The notes under the pieces are model-generated. The model saw nothing but the letters and a program-made list of their open reading frames with translations, was not told the DNA's origin and made no database searches. A stretch of 64,000 nucleotides of DNA from Halorubrum aquaticum (GTDB lineage: Archaea > Halobacteriota > Halobacteria > Halobacteriales > Haloferacaceae): contig NZ_FOPZ01000008.1 in assembly GCF_900113615.1 (NCBI RefSeq), positions 1 through 64,000 on the forward strand, in the 5' to 3' direction. Of this stretch, positions 40,106-48,946 are shown piece after piece. Each line of letters starts with the position of its first letter. The stretch's first letter is position 1. The translations under genes and the position numbers were made by a program.

Positions 40106-41244
40106 GGACGGCCGAACGCGCCCGCGAGCTCCCCGAGTCCGGGATCCGGAAGTTCTTCGAACTGGCCGAGGCCCGCGACGACGTCATCTCGCTCGGCGTC
40201 GGCGAGCCCGACTTCTCCGCGCCGTGGGCCGCGAGAAACGCCGCGATCGGCGGGCTCGAGCGGGGACGGACCTCCTACACCGCCAACCGCGGAACTGCCG
40301 AGCTCCGCGAGGCGATCGCGACCCGCCACGAGGGGTACGACCAGTCGTACGACCCCGGCGAGGAGGTCCTCGTCACCACGGGTGCGAGCGAGGCGGTCGA
40401 TCTGGCGTTCCGGACGCTCGTCGACCCCGGCGACACGGTGGCGATCCACGAGCCCTCCTACATCTCGTACGCGCCGGGCGTCGAACTCGCCGGCGGCGAG
40501 CCGCTGTCGGTCCCGACGCGCGCCGCGGACGACTTCGCGCTCACCCCCGAGTGCCTGGAGGCCGCCGGCGCGGGCGAGACCGACCTGCTCGTCCTCTGTT
40601 ACCCGAACAACCCCACCGGGGCGACGATGACCGACGCCCAGTTGGCCGAGGTGGCGGCGTTCTGTCGCGAGCACGACCTCCGGGTCGTCGCCGACGAGAT
40701 CTACTCGGCGCTCACCTACGGGGCCGACCACGCCTCGATCGCCACCCAGCCGGGGATGCGCGAGCGCACCGTCGTCGTCAACGGCTTCTCGAAGGCGTAC
40801 GCGATGACGGGGCTCCGGCTGGGGTACGCGCTCGGCCCGGCAGACGCGATCGACGCGATGAACCGGATCCACCAGTACACCATGCTCTCAGCGCCGACGA
40901 CCGCGCAGATAGCCGCCCTGGAGGCGCTCCGGAGCTGCGACGACGAGGTCCGCGAGATGGTCGAGGAGTACAACCGCCGCCGCCGGCTCGTCGTCTCCCG
41001 GTTCAACGCGATGGGACTCGACACGTTCGAGCCCGGCGGGGCCTTCTACGCGTTCCCGGAGTGCGGCGGCGACGACGAGGCGTTCGCCGAGGAGCTGCTG
41101 GAGGCGGAGGGCGTCGCGGTCGTGCCCGGCTCCGTCTTCGGCGCGGGCGGCGAGGGACACCTCCGCGTCTCGTATGCGACCTCGATGCGCGAACTGAAGG
41201 AGGCCACGGACCGGATCGCGCGGTTCCTCGAGGAACGGGACTGA
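40102..41244 (+). CDS. Class I/II pyridoxal-phosphate aminotransferase
   Basis: A 380-residue fold-type I aminotransferase. GVGEPDFSAP, YTANRGTAELREAIA, CYPNNPTGATM, VVADEIYS and NGFSKAYAMTGLRLGY (with the PLP-binding Lys) and RVSYATS (the carboxylate-binding Arg) are present. The type resembles aspartate or aromatic aminotransferases of archaea; the exact substrate is not evident. Translation is coupled to the Lrp regulator. Confidence 0.93.
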   Translation: MRTAERARELPESGIRKFFELAEARDDVISLGVGEPDFSAPWAARNAAIGGLERGRTSYTANRGTAELREAIATRHEGYDQSYDPGEEVLVTTGASEAVDLAFRTLVDPGDTVAIHEPSYISYAPGVELAGGEPLSVPTRAADDFALTPECLEAAGAGETDLLVLCYPNNPTGATMTDAQLAEVAAFCREHDLRVVADEIYSALTYGADHASIATQPGMRERTVVVNGFSKAYAMTGLRLGYALGPADAIDAMNRIHQYTMLSAPTTAQIAALEALRSCDDEVREMVEEYNRRRRLVVSRFNAMGLDTFEPGGAFYAFPECGGDDEAFAEELLEAEGVAVVPGSVFGAGGEGHLRVSYATSMRELKEATDRIARFLEERD

Positions 41245-41307
41245 GAGGATGAGACTGAGAGAGCGGAACTGAGAGGGAGACGCTCGGAGACGCCTCTGGA
41301 CCCCGGC

Positions 41308-42264
41308 TCAGACCCGCTTTCGCCGGAGCGCGACCGCGGAGACGACGCCGGCGAGCGCGACCCACGCGGCGAGCGCGACGACGAGGAGCCCCGCCGAGAG
41401 GCCGCTTCCGTCGAGCGCGGCCGCGAGGCCGGCACTCGCCGCGTCCGTGGGCGCGAGCGCGAGCAGACGGTACGTCGCGACCGGGTTCGAGACGATCATG
41501 GCGGCGACGAGGTCCCCGGCCCCCTCGAACGCCGAGAGCACGCCCAACGCGAGCAGGTCGTGGACGAGCGCGGTCCACACCCAGACGAGGAGTGCCCCCG
41601 CCAGCGCGAACGTCGAGGTGGACGCGAGCGCGGATATCGCCACCCCGATCCCGAGGAGCGCGACCGCGACGGCGACCGTCGCGAGCAGGAACCCCGCGAA
41701 CGTCGGCCACCCCGCCAGCCCGAACTCGCGCAACAGGAGCAGCCCGGGGACGCCGAACCCGAGGACGACGGCGCTCGCGAGGACGGCCGCCCGCCCGACG
41801 AGGATCCCGAGCGCCGTCTCCGCCCGGGAGACGGGTAATGTCAGGAGTACCCCGAGCCGCCCGCGCTCGGCCGCGCCGACGATCGCGCCGTGGCCGAACG
41901 CCAACGCGGCGAGCGGCACGAGGTACGTCGCCAGCTCGACGTAGCTCGCGATCACGGGGTCGTACCCGGTCGGCGCGACGCTCGATCCGCTGAACGTCGC
42001 CAGCAGGACGGCGAAGACGGCGAGCAGGACCGTCAGCCCGAGGGCCCAGCCGCGCCGGACAGTGAGCCGGGCCTCCCGCCGCGCGAGACGGACGACGATC
42101 CCCGGTCGTGGGAGCCCGCCGACGAGGCGGTCGAGGGGGGACGCGGTCGCGGACGCTCCGTCCGCGGCCGTCCGCGTGTCGTCGACGGCGACGCCACCGT
42201 CGGGAACGCCCTCTCCCGTTTCCGGCTCGTCGTCCGCCGCGCTCGACCCGTCGGACTCAGGCAT
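41308..42264 (-). CDS. nosY: ABC transporter permease of the nitrous oxide reductase cluster (NosY)
   Basis: A 318-residue membrane protein: an acidic 45-residue N-terminus, then RRGWALGLTVLLAVFAVLLA as the first helix and five more. The ERGRLGVLLTLPVSR segment is the cytoplasmic coupling loop typical of NosY/ABC-2 permeases. With NosF and NosD it is needed for maturing the copper site of NosZ, probably by moving a sulfur species. It overlaps nosF by eight bases. Confidence 0.86.
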   Translation of the reverse strand: MPESDGSSAADDEPETGEGVPDGGVAVDDTRTAADGASATASPLDRLVGGLPRPGIVVRLARREARLTVRRGWALGLTVLLAVFAVLLATFSGSSVAPTGYDPVIASYVELATYLVPLAALAFGHGAIVGAAERGRLGVLLTLPVSRAETALGILVGRAAVLASAVVLGFGVPGLLLLREFGLAGWPTFAGFLLATVAVAVALLGIGVAISALASTSTFALAGALLVWVWTALVHDLLALGVLSAFEGAGDLVAAMIVSNPVATYRLLALAPTDAASAGLAAALDGSGLSAGLLVVALAAWVALAGVVSAVALRRKRV

Positions 42265-42994
42265 CACGACCACCCCCGGTGAGCGAGACGAACGCGCCCT
42301 CGAGCCCGTCCTCGTGGCCGTCGGCGAGCTCGTCCGGCGTCCCCTCCGCGAGGAGCCGGCCGCCGTCGACGACGCCGACGCGGTCACAGACGCGCTCGAC
42401 CTCCCGGAGCGCGTGCGACGCCAGCAGGACCGTGGCGTTCGTCTCGTCGCGGACGCGGGTCAGGACCTCCCTGAGCGCCGCCACGCCGTTCGGGTCGAGT
42501 CCCGCGGTCGGCTCGTCGAGGAGCAGCACCGAGGGGTTCGCCAACAGGGCGGCCGCCAGCCCGAGCCGCCGGCGCATCCCCTTCGAGTATCCCCCGATGG
42601 GTCGGTCGATCGCGTCCGCGAGCCCGACCGTCCCGGCTGCGCCGTCGATCCGCGCCGCCACGTCGTCGGGGCCGGATCCGATCCCGCGGACGTCCGCGTG
42701 GAACGCGAGCGTCTCGCGGCCCGTCTCGCCGGGCGGGAAGCCGGGGTCCTCCGGGAGGAAGCCGATCTCCTCGCGGACCCGCCAGCCGGCCGCCGCGGCG
42801 TCGCGGCCGCCGACCTCGACGCGTCCCGCGTCGGGGCGCTCGTGGCCGGCGATCAGCCGGAACAGGGTGGACTTGCCCGCGCCGTTGGTGCCGACGAGGC
42901 CGTACGCGTCGCCGGGCTCGACCGTGAAGTCGACCCCGGCGAGGGCCTCGAGGTCGCCGTACCGTCTGTGGACGTCGGTGATGTCGATTCGCAT
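42257..42994 (-). CDS. nosF: ABC transporter ATPase of the nos cluster (NosF)
   Basis: A 245-residue ATPase. Walker A GTNGAGKS (35-42), signature YSKGMRRRLGLA, Walker B LLLDEPTAGLDP, and the switch His in LLASHAL. The signature has YSKGM instead of LSGGQ, as in NosF-type and other ABC-2 ATPases. It powers the NosY permease in NosZ copper-site assembly. It starts two bases before the nosD stop. Confidence 0.92.
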   Translation of the reverse strand: MRIDITDVHRRYGDLEALAGVDFTVEPGDAYGLVGTNGAGKSTLFRLIAGHERPDAGRVEVGGRDAAAAGWRVREEIGFLPEDPGFPPGETGRETLAFHADVRGIGSGPDDVAARIDGAAGTVGLADAIDRPIGGYSKGMRRRLGLAAALLANPSVLLLDEPTAGLDPNGVAALREVLTRVRDETNATVLLASHALREVERVCDRVGVVDGGRLLAEGTPDELADGHEDGLEGAFVSLTGGGRDA

Positions 42995-42996
42995 GG

Positions 42997-44565
42997 TCAG
43001 TGGTGTTGGTCTCCGGGGTCGTCGTCGTACTCCACGGCCGGGTCGACGGCCGCGGCGTACGGGCGATACGGCTCGAGGTCGTGGCTCGGGCTCGCGAGCG
43101 GGCGGTGGTCGACCACGCCCGCGGTCTCGACGACGGGGAACCGGCTCTCGACCAGCCGGATCGCGTCGAAGGCCGGGCCGTTCGCGAAGACGGCGGCGGT
43201 CGGGTGCTCCTGGACCAGCCGCTCGGCCGCGCCGGCCGGCCGGTGTCTGGCCTCGCCGACGCCGTCGCCGTCGCTGTCGGCCACGCGGGCGTCCGACCAG
43301 TGGTTGCCGCGGGCCGTCCCGTTCCACGCCAGCAGCTCGCGGGTCGTCGTCAGCACCTGCTCCCCGTTGCCGACGAAGTCGTTGCCGACGACCGCGGTTC
43401 CCTGGGTGTCGGCGCTGTGGTGGACGCCGACCCCGTTCGCGTAGACGAGGTTCCCGCGGACCTCGTTGCGCTGGGCGTTATAGAGGAAGAGCCCGCGGTC
43501 GTTGGCGACGAGGTCGTTCCCGCGGACGACGCTGTCCTCGATCTCCTTGAACAGGACCCCGTGGCCGCTCTTCCCGCGGTTCGCGACCGCGGTGTTGTTC
43601 ACGACCTCGACGCCCTCGCTCACCATCAGCGCGTAGCCCACGTCGTTGCCGGCGGCGACGTTGTCGGCGAGGTAGTTGTCGTCGGAGTACATGTAGTGGA
43701 CGCCGTACCGCAGGTCCCACAGCGTGTTCCCCGTGGTTTCGACGTTCGACGCCCACGAGAAGTAGATCCCGTCGCGGACGCCGGTAATCTCGTTGTTCCG
43801 GATCTCGGAGCCCGCCGTCTCCCAGAGGTTGATCCCGTTGCCGCGGTCGACGAAGCGCGGATCCTCCGTCCCCTCGATCCGGGAGTCCCGCACGGTGACG
43901 CGGTCCGCGCCGTTCACCCAGACCCCGAAGGCGACGTCGGAGAGGTAGAGGTCGGCAAGCGTCGTCCCGTCGGCGTCCTCACCGAGGAAGACGCCCGCGT
44001 CCTCCGACTCGAGGTCCTCGCCGGAGTCGTGGATCCGGATCCCCTCGACCGTGACGTTCGGGGCGCGGACCGAGACGACGGTGTCGTCGCCGCCGTCGAT
44101 CATCGCGGCCTCGGCTCCCCCGCCGCGGACCGTCACGTTCCGCGCGTCGACGACGACGGTCTCCGCGGGCTCGAGGACGCCCGACACCTCGACGACGTCG
44201 CCCGGCTCCGCGGCGTCGACGGCGGCGGAGAGGTCGTCGTAGGTCTCGGGGTCGCCCCCGGCAGCGCCGTCATCCGCCGACGCGTTCCCGGCCGTGGCGT
44301 CCCCGTCGCTCACGACCCTGGCGACGCCGGGTTCAGTCGGTCGGTCGGGGTCGTAGTCGGAGACGTCGACGACGGCGTCGCCGGTGGCGTTCACCGCGTC
44401 GATCGAGCCGCTCCCGTCGACGCCGCTGCCGGTTCCGGCTCCCGCCTCCGTCCCGCCCTCGACGGCGGCGACGGCCCCGCCGAGGACGGCCGCGAGGACG
44501 ATCGCGGCCGCGAGGAACACCGCACGTGCCGGAACGAGCGCGCCGGGAGACGGGAGACGGCTCAT
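42997..44565 (-). CDS. nosD: NosD-like periplasmic copper/sulfur-processing protein
   Basis: A 522-residue exported protein. The N-terminus is a Sec-type signal or anchor (ARAVFLAAAIVLAAVLGGAV), followed by an acidic linker. Then come right-handed beta-helix repeats (CASH/NosD type), with runs such as GNGINLWETAGSEIRNNEIT, YGVHYMYSDDNYLADNVAAG and GHGVLFKEIEDSVVRGNDLV. NosD works with NosFY in building the copper-sulfide centre of NosZ. It lies between the membrane-protein gene and nosF in one direction. Confidence 0.92.
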   Translation of the reverse strand: MSRLPSPGALVPARAVFLAAAIVLAAVLGGAVAAVEGGTEAGAGTGSGVDGSGSIDAVNATGDAVVDVSDYDPDRPTEPGVARVVSDGDATAGNASADDGAAGGDPETYDDLSAAVDAAEPGDVVEVSGVLEPAETVVVDARNVTVRGGGAEAAMIDGGDDTVVSVRAPNVTVEGIRIHDSGEDLESEDAGVFLGEDADGTTLADLYLSDVAFGVWVNGADRVTVRDSRIEGTEDPRFVDRGNGINLWETAGSEIRNNEITGVRDGIYFSWASNVETTGNTLWDLRYGVHYMYSDDNYLADNVAAGNDVGYALMVSEGVEVVNNTAVANRGKSGHGVLFKEIEDSVVRGNDLVANDRGLFLYNAQRNEVRGNLVYANGVGVHHSADTQGTAVVGNDFVGNGEQVLTTTRELLAWNGTARGNHWSDARVADSDGDGVGEARHRPAGAAERLVQEHPTAAVFANGPAFDAIRLVESRFPVVETAGVVDHRPLASPSHDLEPYRPYAAAVDPAVEYDDDPGDQHH

Positions 44566-44569
44566 CGGG

Positions 44570-45385
44570 TCACACCTCCGTCCGCGGGTCCTCGGCGGTC
44601 GGCCCTCGATCCGACTCCGCCACGGTCGGGTCCCCCTCCGAATCGGCCGCGGCCGGGTCCCGCTCCGACTCCGCCGCGGCCGGATCCCGATCCGACTCGT
44701 CGGCGTCGCGACCCCCGAGCCGCTCCCGGAGCGCGCCGAGGGCCTCGGGGATCGTGACCCGCGAGTCGCGCAACAGGAACGCGACCACGAGCAGCAGGAA
44801 CCCCGCTCCGGCGAGGTAGCCGCCGGGGCCGAACCACGCCACGCCGCTGATGTTGGCGATCCGGTAACCACCCAGAAGCGGCGGGGTGAACTCCGCGACG
44901 CCGACGATCGGCGCGTCCTCGCCGAGGGCGTGACCCGCCTGATGGAGGCGGTACTGGACGATCGTGAACGTGCCGACGAACGCGACCGTGGCCCCGATCA
45001 GTTGGCCGAGCAGGCCGAGCCGGAGCTTTCGCTCCGTCGGCGCGACCGCGACGAACACCCCCGCGGCCGCCACCGCGAGGAACACCACCGGCCCCAGGAT
45101 CCACTCGGGGGCGGCGATCGCGTCCGGGTGGACCGCGTAGTTCGGGTCGACGAACACCGGGTCGGGGTAGTAGAACCCGACGTAGTGGTTGAGCGCCTGT
45201 ACCTCCGCGAAGTCGCCGCCGAGCCGCGGGTACGCGTACAGCGTGACGAGCAACCCGTCGGGGTACTGGGGCGCTTCGAAGGCGATCCGCCAGACGGGCA
45301 CCGTCAGCGCGACGACGAACATCGCCGCCGCCGTCACTGGCAGGGCCCGTCTGAGCTCCGTGAGTCGGTCGAATGGGGCTGTCAT
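44570..45385 (-). CDS. Membrane protein of the haloarchaeal nos cluster
   Basis: A 271-residue protein with about five hydrophobic helices and an outside loop rich in aromatic residues and Pro (LNHYVGFYYPDPVFVDPNYA). It has no family I can name, but the position between nosZ and nosD indicates a role in nitrous oxide reduction, perhaps electron supply or maturation. The last 55 residues are tandem acidic repeats of the SDRDPAAAESERDPAAAD type, probably disordered in the cytoplasm. Confidence 0.75.
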   Translation of the reverse strand: MTAPFDRLTELRRALPVTAAAMFVVALTVPVWRIAFEAPQYPDGLLVTLYAYPRLGGDFAEVQALNHYVGFYYPDPVFVDPNYAVHPDAIAAPEWILGPVVFLAVAAAGVFVAVAPTERKLRLGLLGQLIGATVAFVGTFTIVQYRLHQAGHALGEDAPIVGVAEFTPPLLGGYRIANISGVAWFGPGGYLAGAGFLLLVVAFLLRDSRVTIPEALGALRERLGGRDADESDRDPAAAESERDPAAADSEGDPTVAESDRGPTAEDPRTEV

Positions 45386-45456
45386 GGTGTGGATGGGGGG
45401 ATGGGTGGCGGGTGGCGGCCGCGTTCCGAACGGGCCGGGTGGTTCGTGGTCGGTGC

Positions 45457-47523
45457 TTACTCCCGCGGCTCCACGAGGATCCGCGAGCGCATCTCGAGGT
45501 GGAGCGCGCTACAGAAGTACGCGCAGTACGCCCAGTACACGCCGGGCTCGTCCGCGGTGAACGTCACCTCCCGGGTGTCCTGGGGCGCCAACGCGAGGTT
45601 GATGTCGTACTCCGGGATCGCGATCGAGTGGATCACGTCGCTCGTGGTCTCGACGTTGGATATCCGGATCGTGACCTCGTCGCCCTCCCGAACCGTGACC
45701 TCGGGGAAGGCGTACTCGTTGCGGCGCGCCCACATCTCGATCTCGACGGTGCTGTCGTCGATCCGCTCGAAGGACTCCTCGCCCTCGGGGACGAAATCGA
45801 GGTCGTAGTCGCTCGGGTCCCACGTCTTCGCCGGCTCGATCTTGTCCTTGTGGACGATGCTCGCGTCGTGCGGCTCGGGGTACGACGGCTTGTCCTTCAC
45901 CAGCTCCATCCCGGCGTCGTCGTCGCCGATGTAGAACATCTGGTCGTTCTCGGGATGGATCGGGCCGACCGGGAGGAACCGGTCCTTCGAGAGCTTGTTC
46001 AACGAGACGAGGTAATCGCCCTGCGGCGAGGCCGTGTACGACTCGGAGGCGATGAGGTGGCCGGGGTTGTAGTGGACGTCGTGTTTCTCGACGATCGGCT
46101 CCTCGGAGCCGGGATCCGCCTCCACCGCCGCCTCGTAGTCCCACTTGACGACCTGCGAGTCGATGAACAGCGTCGTGTACGCGTGGCCGCGGTCGTCGTA
46201 GGCGGTGTGGAGCGGTCCCATCCCGACCCGCGGCTGCCCGAGGATCGCGTCCGCCGGGTCGTCGACCTCCGCGATCTCCTCGACGCCGATGACCGTACAG
46301 GTCGGGTCGAGCTTGCCGGAGGCGATCGCGTAGTTCCCGTCGGGCGTGACGCTGACCCCGTGGGGGCTCTTCGGCGTCGGGACGTACCGGACGACCGGAC
46401 GGTCGCCCTCGTTGAGCGAACTGTCCATGGTGCCGTCGACGACCGGCACGCCACTTATCTCCTCGTAGTTCCCGGCCTCGACGGCGTCCCAGATCGCAGG
46501 GATGTCGAACGCCTTCATGTAGTCGCGGTCCGAGCGGGTCATCTCCCCTTGGGTGACGCCCTCCTCGCTGTTGTAGCCGGTCGCGAAGAACCAGCGGCCC
46601 TCCTTGCCGCCGTCGCCGTTGTCCATGTTGCCGTCGACCTCGACCTGCCACTCGACGTCCATCGTCTCGGGATCGATGGCGGTCAGGACGGAGCCGTACG
46701 CGTCGGGGTCGTCGACGTCGCGGCCGTCATTGGGCATCGGCACGCGGAACTCCCCGACGCCGAAGACGAGCTGGGTGTCGGGCAGCTGCATACACGCGCC
46801 GTGGACGGCCTGGCTGTTGGGGACGTTCGTGATCGCGTCCGTCTCGAAGTACTCGAGGTCGACGCGGGCCATCCGTCCGTTCGCCTTGTCGTTGACGAAC
46901 AGCCAGCGGCCGTCGTAGTCGTTGTCGGTCTGGGAGACGCGCGGGTGGTGGGTGTCACCCCACGTGTAGCCGCCGCCCTCCTCCAGGATCTCGCTCGATT
47001 TCGCGTCGTGGCCGAACCCGCGCGCGCTCTCGGTCTGGAACACCGGGATCCGCATGAGCTCGCGCATCGACGGGATCCCGACGACCCGGATCTCGCCGGT
47101 GTGTCCCCCGCTGAGGAAGCCGTAGTACTCGTCGTGTTCGCCCGGTGCGACGGAGTGCTCGCCGCTTCCGCCCGAGGACCCGTCGCTTCCGTTGCCCTCG
47201 TCCGAAAGGACGCTCGTACAGCCCGCGAGGCCGGTCATCGCGCCCACCGCGGCCCCGGCCTTCATGAAGTCGCGGCGGCCGAGTTCCAGCCGCGGGAGTT
47301 CGAGGTTCGGCCGCCGGGCGGCCGTGGCGTCTGTTCCCTCCGCGGTCGCGGCGATGTCGCGCTCGTGGTCGGTGATCAGGTGTTCGACGGTGCGCCCGTC
47401 GACGATCTCGGGACCGTCGTCGGCCGCCTCGTCACCGGTACCGGACGCGGTCTCCGTCGCGTCGTCTCGCTGTTCGTCGCTCCGTGCCTCCCGATCGTCG
47501 GTGGGATTCGGGTCAGTAGTCAT
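45457..47523 (-). CDS. nosZ: Nitrous oxide reductase (TAT-dependent)
   Basis: A 688-residue copper enzyme reducing N2O to N2, the last step of denitrification. The seven-bladed propeller holds CuZ histidines (DTHHPRVS, VHGACMQLP, KSPHGVSV, GPLHTAYDD, NPGHLIAS, SLNKLSKD region). The C-terminal cupredoxin has the CuA ligands Cys667, Cys671, His675 and Met678 in YCAYFCSALHLEM. The Tat motif RRDFMK and a lipobox-like LAGC lie at 83-102, after an acidic leader of about 80 residues, which is unusual. ATG 47523 overlaps the preceding regulator stop; a further in-frame start lies at 47595. Confidence 0.97.
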   Translation of the reverse strand: MTTDPNPTDDREARSDEQRDDATETASGTGDEAADDGPEIVDGRTVEHLITDHERDIAATAEGTDATAARRPNLELPRLELGRRDFMKAGAAVGAMTGLAGCTSVLSDEGNGSDGSSGGSGEHSVAPGEHDEYYGFLSGGHTGEIRVVGIPSMRELMRIPVFQTESARGFGHDAKSSEILEEGGGYTWGDTHHPRVSQTDNDYDGRWLFVNDKANGRMARVDLEYFETDAITNVPNSQAVHGACMQLPDTQLVFGVGEFRVPMPNDGRDVDDPDAYGSVLTAIDPETMDVEWQVEVDGNMDNGDGGKEGRWFFATGYNSEEGVTQGEMTRSDRDYMKAFDIPAIWDAVEAGNYEEISGVPVVDGTMDSSLNEGDRPVVRYVPTPKSPHGVSVTPDGNYAIASGKLDPTCTVIGVEEIAEVDDPADAILGQPRVGMGPLHTAYDDRGHAYTTLFIDSQVVKWDYEAAVEADPGSEEPIVEKHDVHYNPGHLIASESYTASPQGDYLVSLNKLSKDRFLPVGPIHPENDQMFYIGDDDAGMELVKDKPSYPEPHDASIVHKDKIEPAKTWDPSDYDLDFVPEGEESFERIDDSTVEIEMWARRNEYAFPEVTVREGDEVTIRISNVETTSDVIHSIAIPEYDINLALAPQDTREVTFTADEPGVYWAYCAYFCSALHLEMRSRILVEPRE

Positions 47524-47914
47524 CGTGTCGTGGTCGGGCTCCGGCGACGTCGGCGTCTCCGCCGTCGTCGCCGTCGCGTTCCGTTCGGACCGCACGGACG
47601 AGCCGCTCCGCCGCCGGTTCGCCGAGCACCTCCCGCAACTCGTCGGCGAACGCCGGAACGAGCCGGTCGCGAGCCGCTTCGACGTCGAAGCGGTACCGGT
47701 GGCGGGTCGTCCCGCGGTGCGTCTCGACGTCGCGCTCGACGAGCCCCTTCTCGACCAGCCGGTCGACCGTCCGCTTGACGGTCGTGTACGCGACCTCGTC
47801 GCCGCGGCGCCGTACCGCGTCGAGCAGGTCGCGAGCCGTGAGGGGGGCGTCCGCGCGCCGCAGGACGGCGAGGATCTCGCGTTCCCGCGGTCCGAGCTGT
47901 GTCCACTGGGTCAT
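47513..47914 (-). CDS. BlaI/MecI/CopY-type winged-helix regulator
   Basis: A 133-residue protein. Residues 5-75 form a winged helix (LGPREREILAVLRRADAPLT, VAYTTVKRTVDRLVEKGLV, RYRF), as in BlaI/CopY regulators. A tail ending in acidic and Gly residues follows. Its stop lies inside the start of nosZ (11-base overlap), so it is cotranscribed and may control the nos genes, perhaps in response to copper (inference from the family name CopY and the copper enzyme). Confidence 0.85.
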   Translation of the reverse strand: MTQWTQLGPREREILAVLRRADAPLTARDLLDAVRRRGDEVAYTTVKRTVDRLVEKGLVERDVETHRGTTRHRYRFDVEAARDRLVPAFADELREVLGEPAAERLVRAVRTERDGDDGGDADVAGARPRHDDY

Positions 47915-47940
47915 GGAATGGTCGGAGCCGAACGGGTACG

Positions 47941-47971
47941 TTCGACCCCGCTACTGATCACTACGGTCGAA
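47941..47971. promoter_or_regulatory. Inverted repeat in the nos promoter region
   Basis: TTCGACC (47941-47947) and GGTCGAA (47965-47971), perfect seven-base arms around a TGATCA centre, 27-57 bases upstream of the BlaI-type gene start. This is where the core promoter should be, so it is a candidate operator for either regulator. Confidence 0.5.
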
Positions 47972-47986
47972 TCCCCCGCATGCCTG

Positions 47987-48005
47987 CCGCCGAACTGTTC
48001 GGCGG
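47987..48005. promoter_or_regulatory. Perfect hairpin just after the Bat-type regulator
   Basis: CCGCCGAAC-T-GTTCGGCGG, nine-base arms with one central base, ending two bases from the stop of the gene at 48007. It could act as an operator or as a transcription end signal; there is no T-run on the minus strand side, which argues against a simple terminator. Confidence 0.45.
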
Positions 48006-48006
48006 T

Positions 48007-48798
48007 TTAAGTACCCTGCCCGTCCGCGAAGATCTGCGAGAAGAGCGACGCCGTCACGAGCCGGAGGTGCTCCGAGACGGTCGACTTCGCGACGTCGAGC
48101 TCGGCGGCGAGGTCGGCCGCGGACGCGCCATCGGGCTCGAAGTAGCCGTGCTCGGCGGCGGCGGCGGCCACCTCGGCCTGCCGGTCGGTCACGCCGGTGA
48201 GGTCGACGGGGACGACGTCACACCGCCCGTCGTCGGGGCACCGATCGACGAGGAGCCTGCGAAGTTCGACGTCGAGGCCCGCGTCCTCGAAGCCGTCGAC
48301 GACCGACTCGAGCTCCTCGTGTCCGCCCAGGACGAACGAGACGAGGAGCTCGCCGTCGTCCATTCGCGTCTCGCGTGGCGACACGGGGAAGTCCGCGAAC
48401 GCGGCCGTGAGTCCCCCGCACGAGCAGCCGGCACAGACGCCGTCGCCGGCGGCGTCGTCCCCGCCCGTCGCGTCGCCGACGCTCGCGACCGCCTCCGCGT
48501 CGGTCGGGGCGGTCACCCCGTCGGTCGCCGCCCCGACCGCGAGCCCCCCGTCGGTCGCCGGACGCGCGTGTTCGTTCGCGTCGTGGGTGATCTCGTATCG
48601 ACCGTGCGCGCGGCCGCCGAACTCGACGAACTCGAGATCGGACGGCGGGTCCTCGGGCGGGTCGGGCGCGACGAACTCGACCGTGTCGTCGACGGGGTCG
48701 ACGCGAAGGTCCTCCACCTCGGTCGCCGCCGAGAGCGCCGCCACGGGACAGCCGTCACAGGCGGACACCGTCAGTTGAACGTGGATCCCGTCGGTCAT
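48007..48798 (-). CDS. Cys-rich Bat-type HTH regulator, NarO/DmsR-like
   Basis: A 263-residue regulator. The C-terminus (203-256, TDRQAEVAAAAAEHGYFE, then LDVAKSTVSEHLRL) is the HTH_10 domain of bacterio-opsin activator-like proteins. Seven cysteines (14, 17, 122, 125, 127, 187, 193), including C-x2-C-x-C at 122-127, could bind an iron-sulfur cluster or metal. This resembles NarO, the haloarchaeal anaerobic denitrification regulator, though the exact Cys spacing was not matched. Its place upstream of nosZ supports redox control of the cluster. Confidence 0.78.
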   Translation of the reverse strand: MTDGIHVQLTVSACDGCPVAALSAATEVEDLRVDPVDDTVEFVAPDPPEDPPSDLEFVEFGGRAHGRYEITHDANEHARPATDGGLAVGAATDGVTAPTDAEAVASVGDATGGDDAAGDGVCAGCSCGGLTAAFADFPVSPRETRMDDGELLVSFVLGGHEELESVVDGFEDAGLDVELRRLLVDRCPDDGRCDVVPVDLTGVTDRQAEVAAAAAEHGYFEPDGASAADLAAELDVAKSTVSEHLRLVTASLFSQIFADGQGT

Positions 48799-48946
48799 GT
48801 CGGTCGAGGGTACGCCTCCCTCCCTGAAATAACGAGGACGGGGTTCCTACGGGGTGAAAACACGCCCGAGACCGCGTCCGGACCGGAGTTCCGACGTTCG
48901 TTTCCGGCTGGGGTGGGCTTTTCACCCGGCGGAGAGACGTGTGGGT

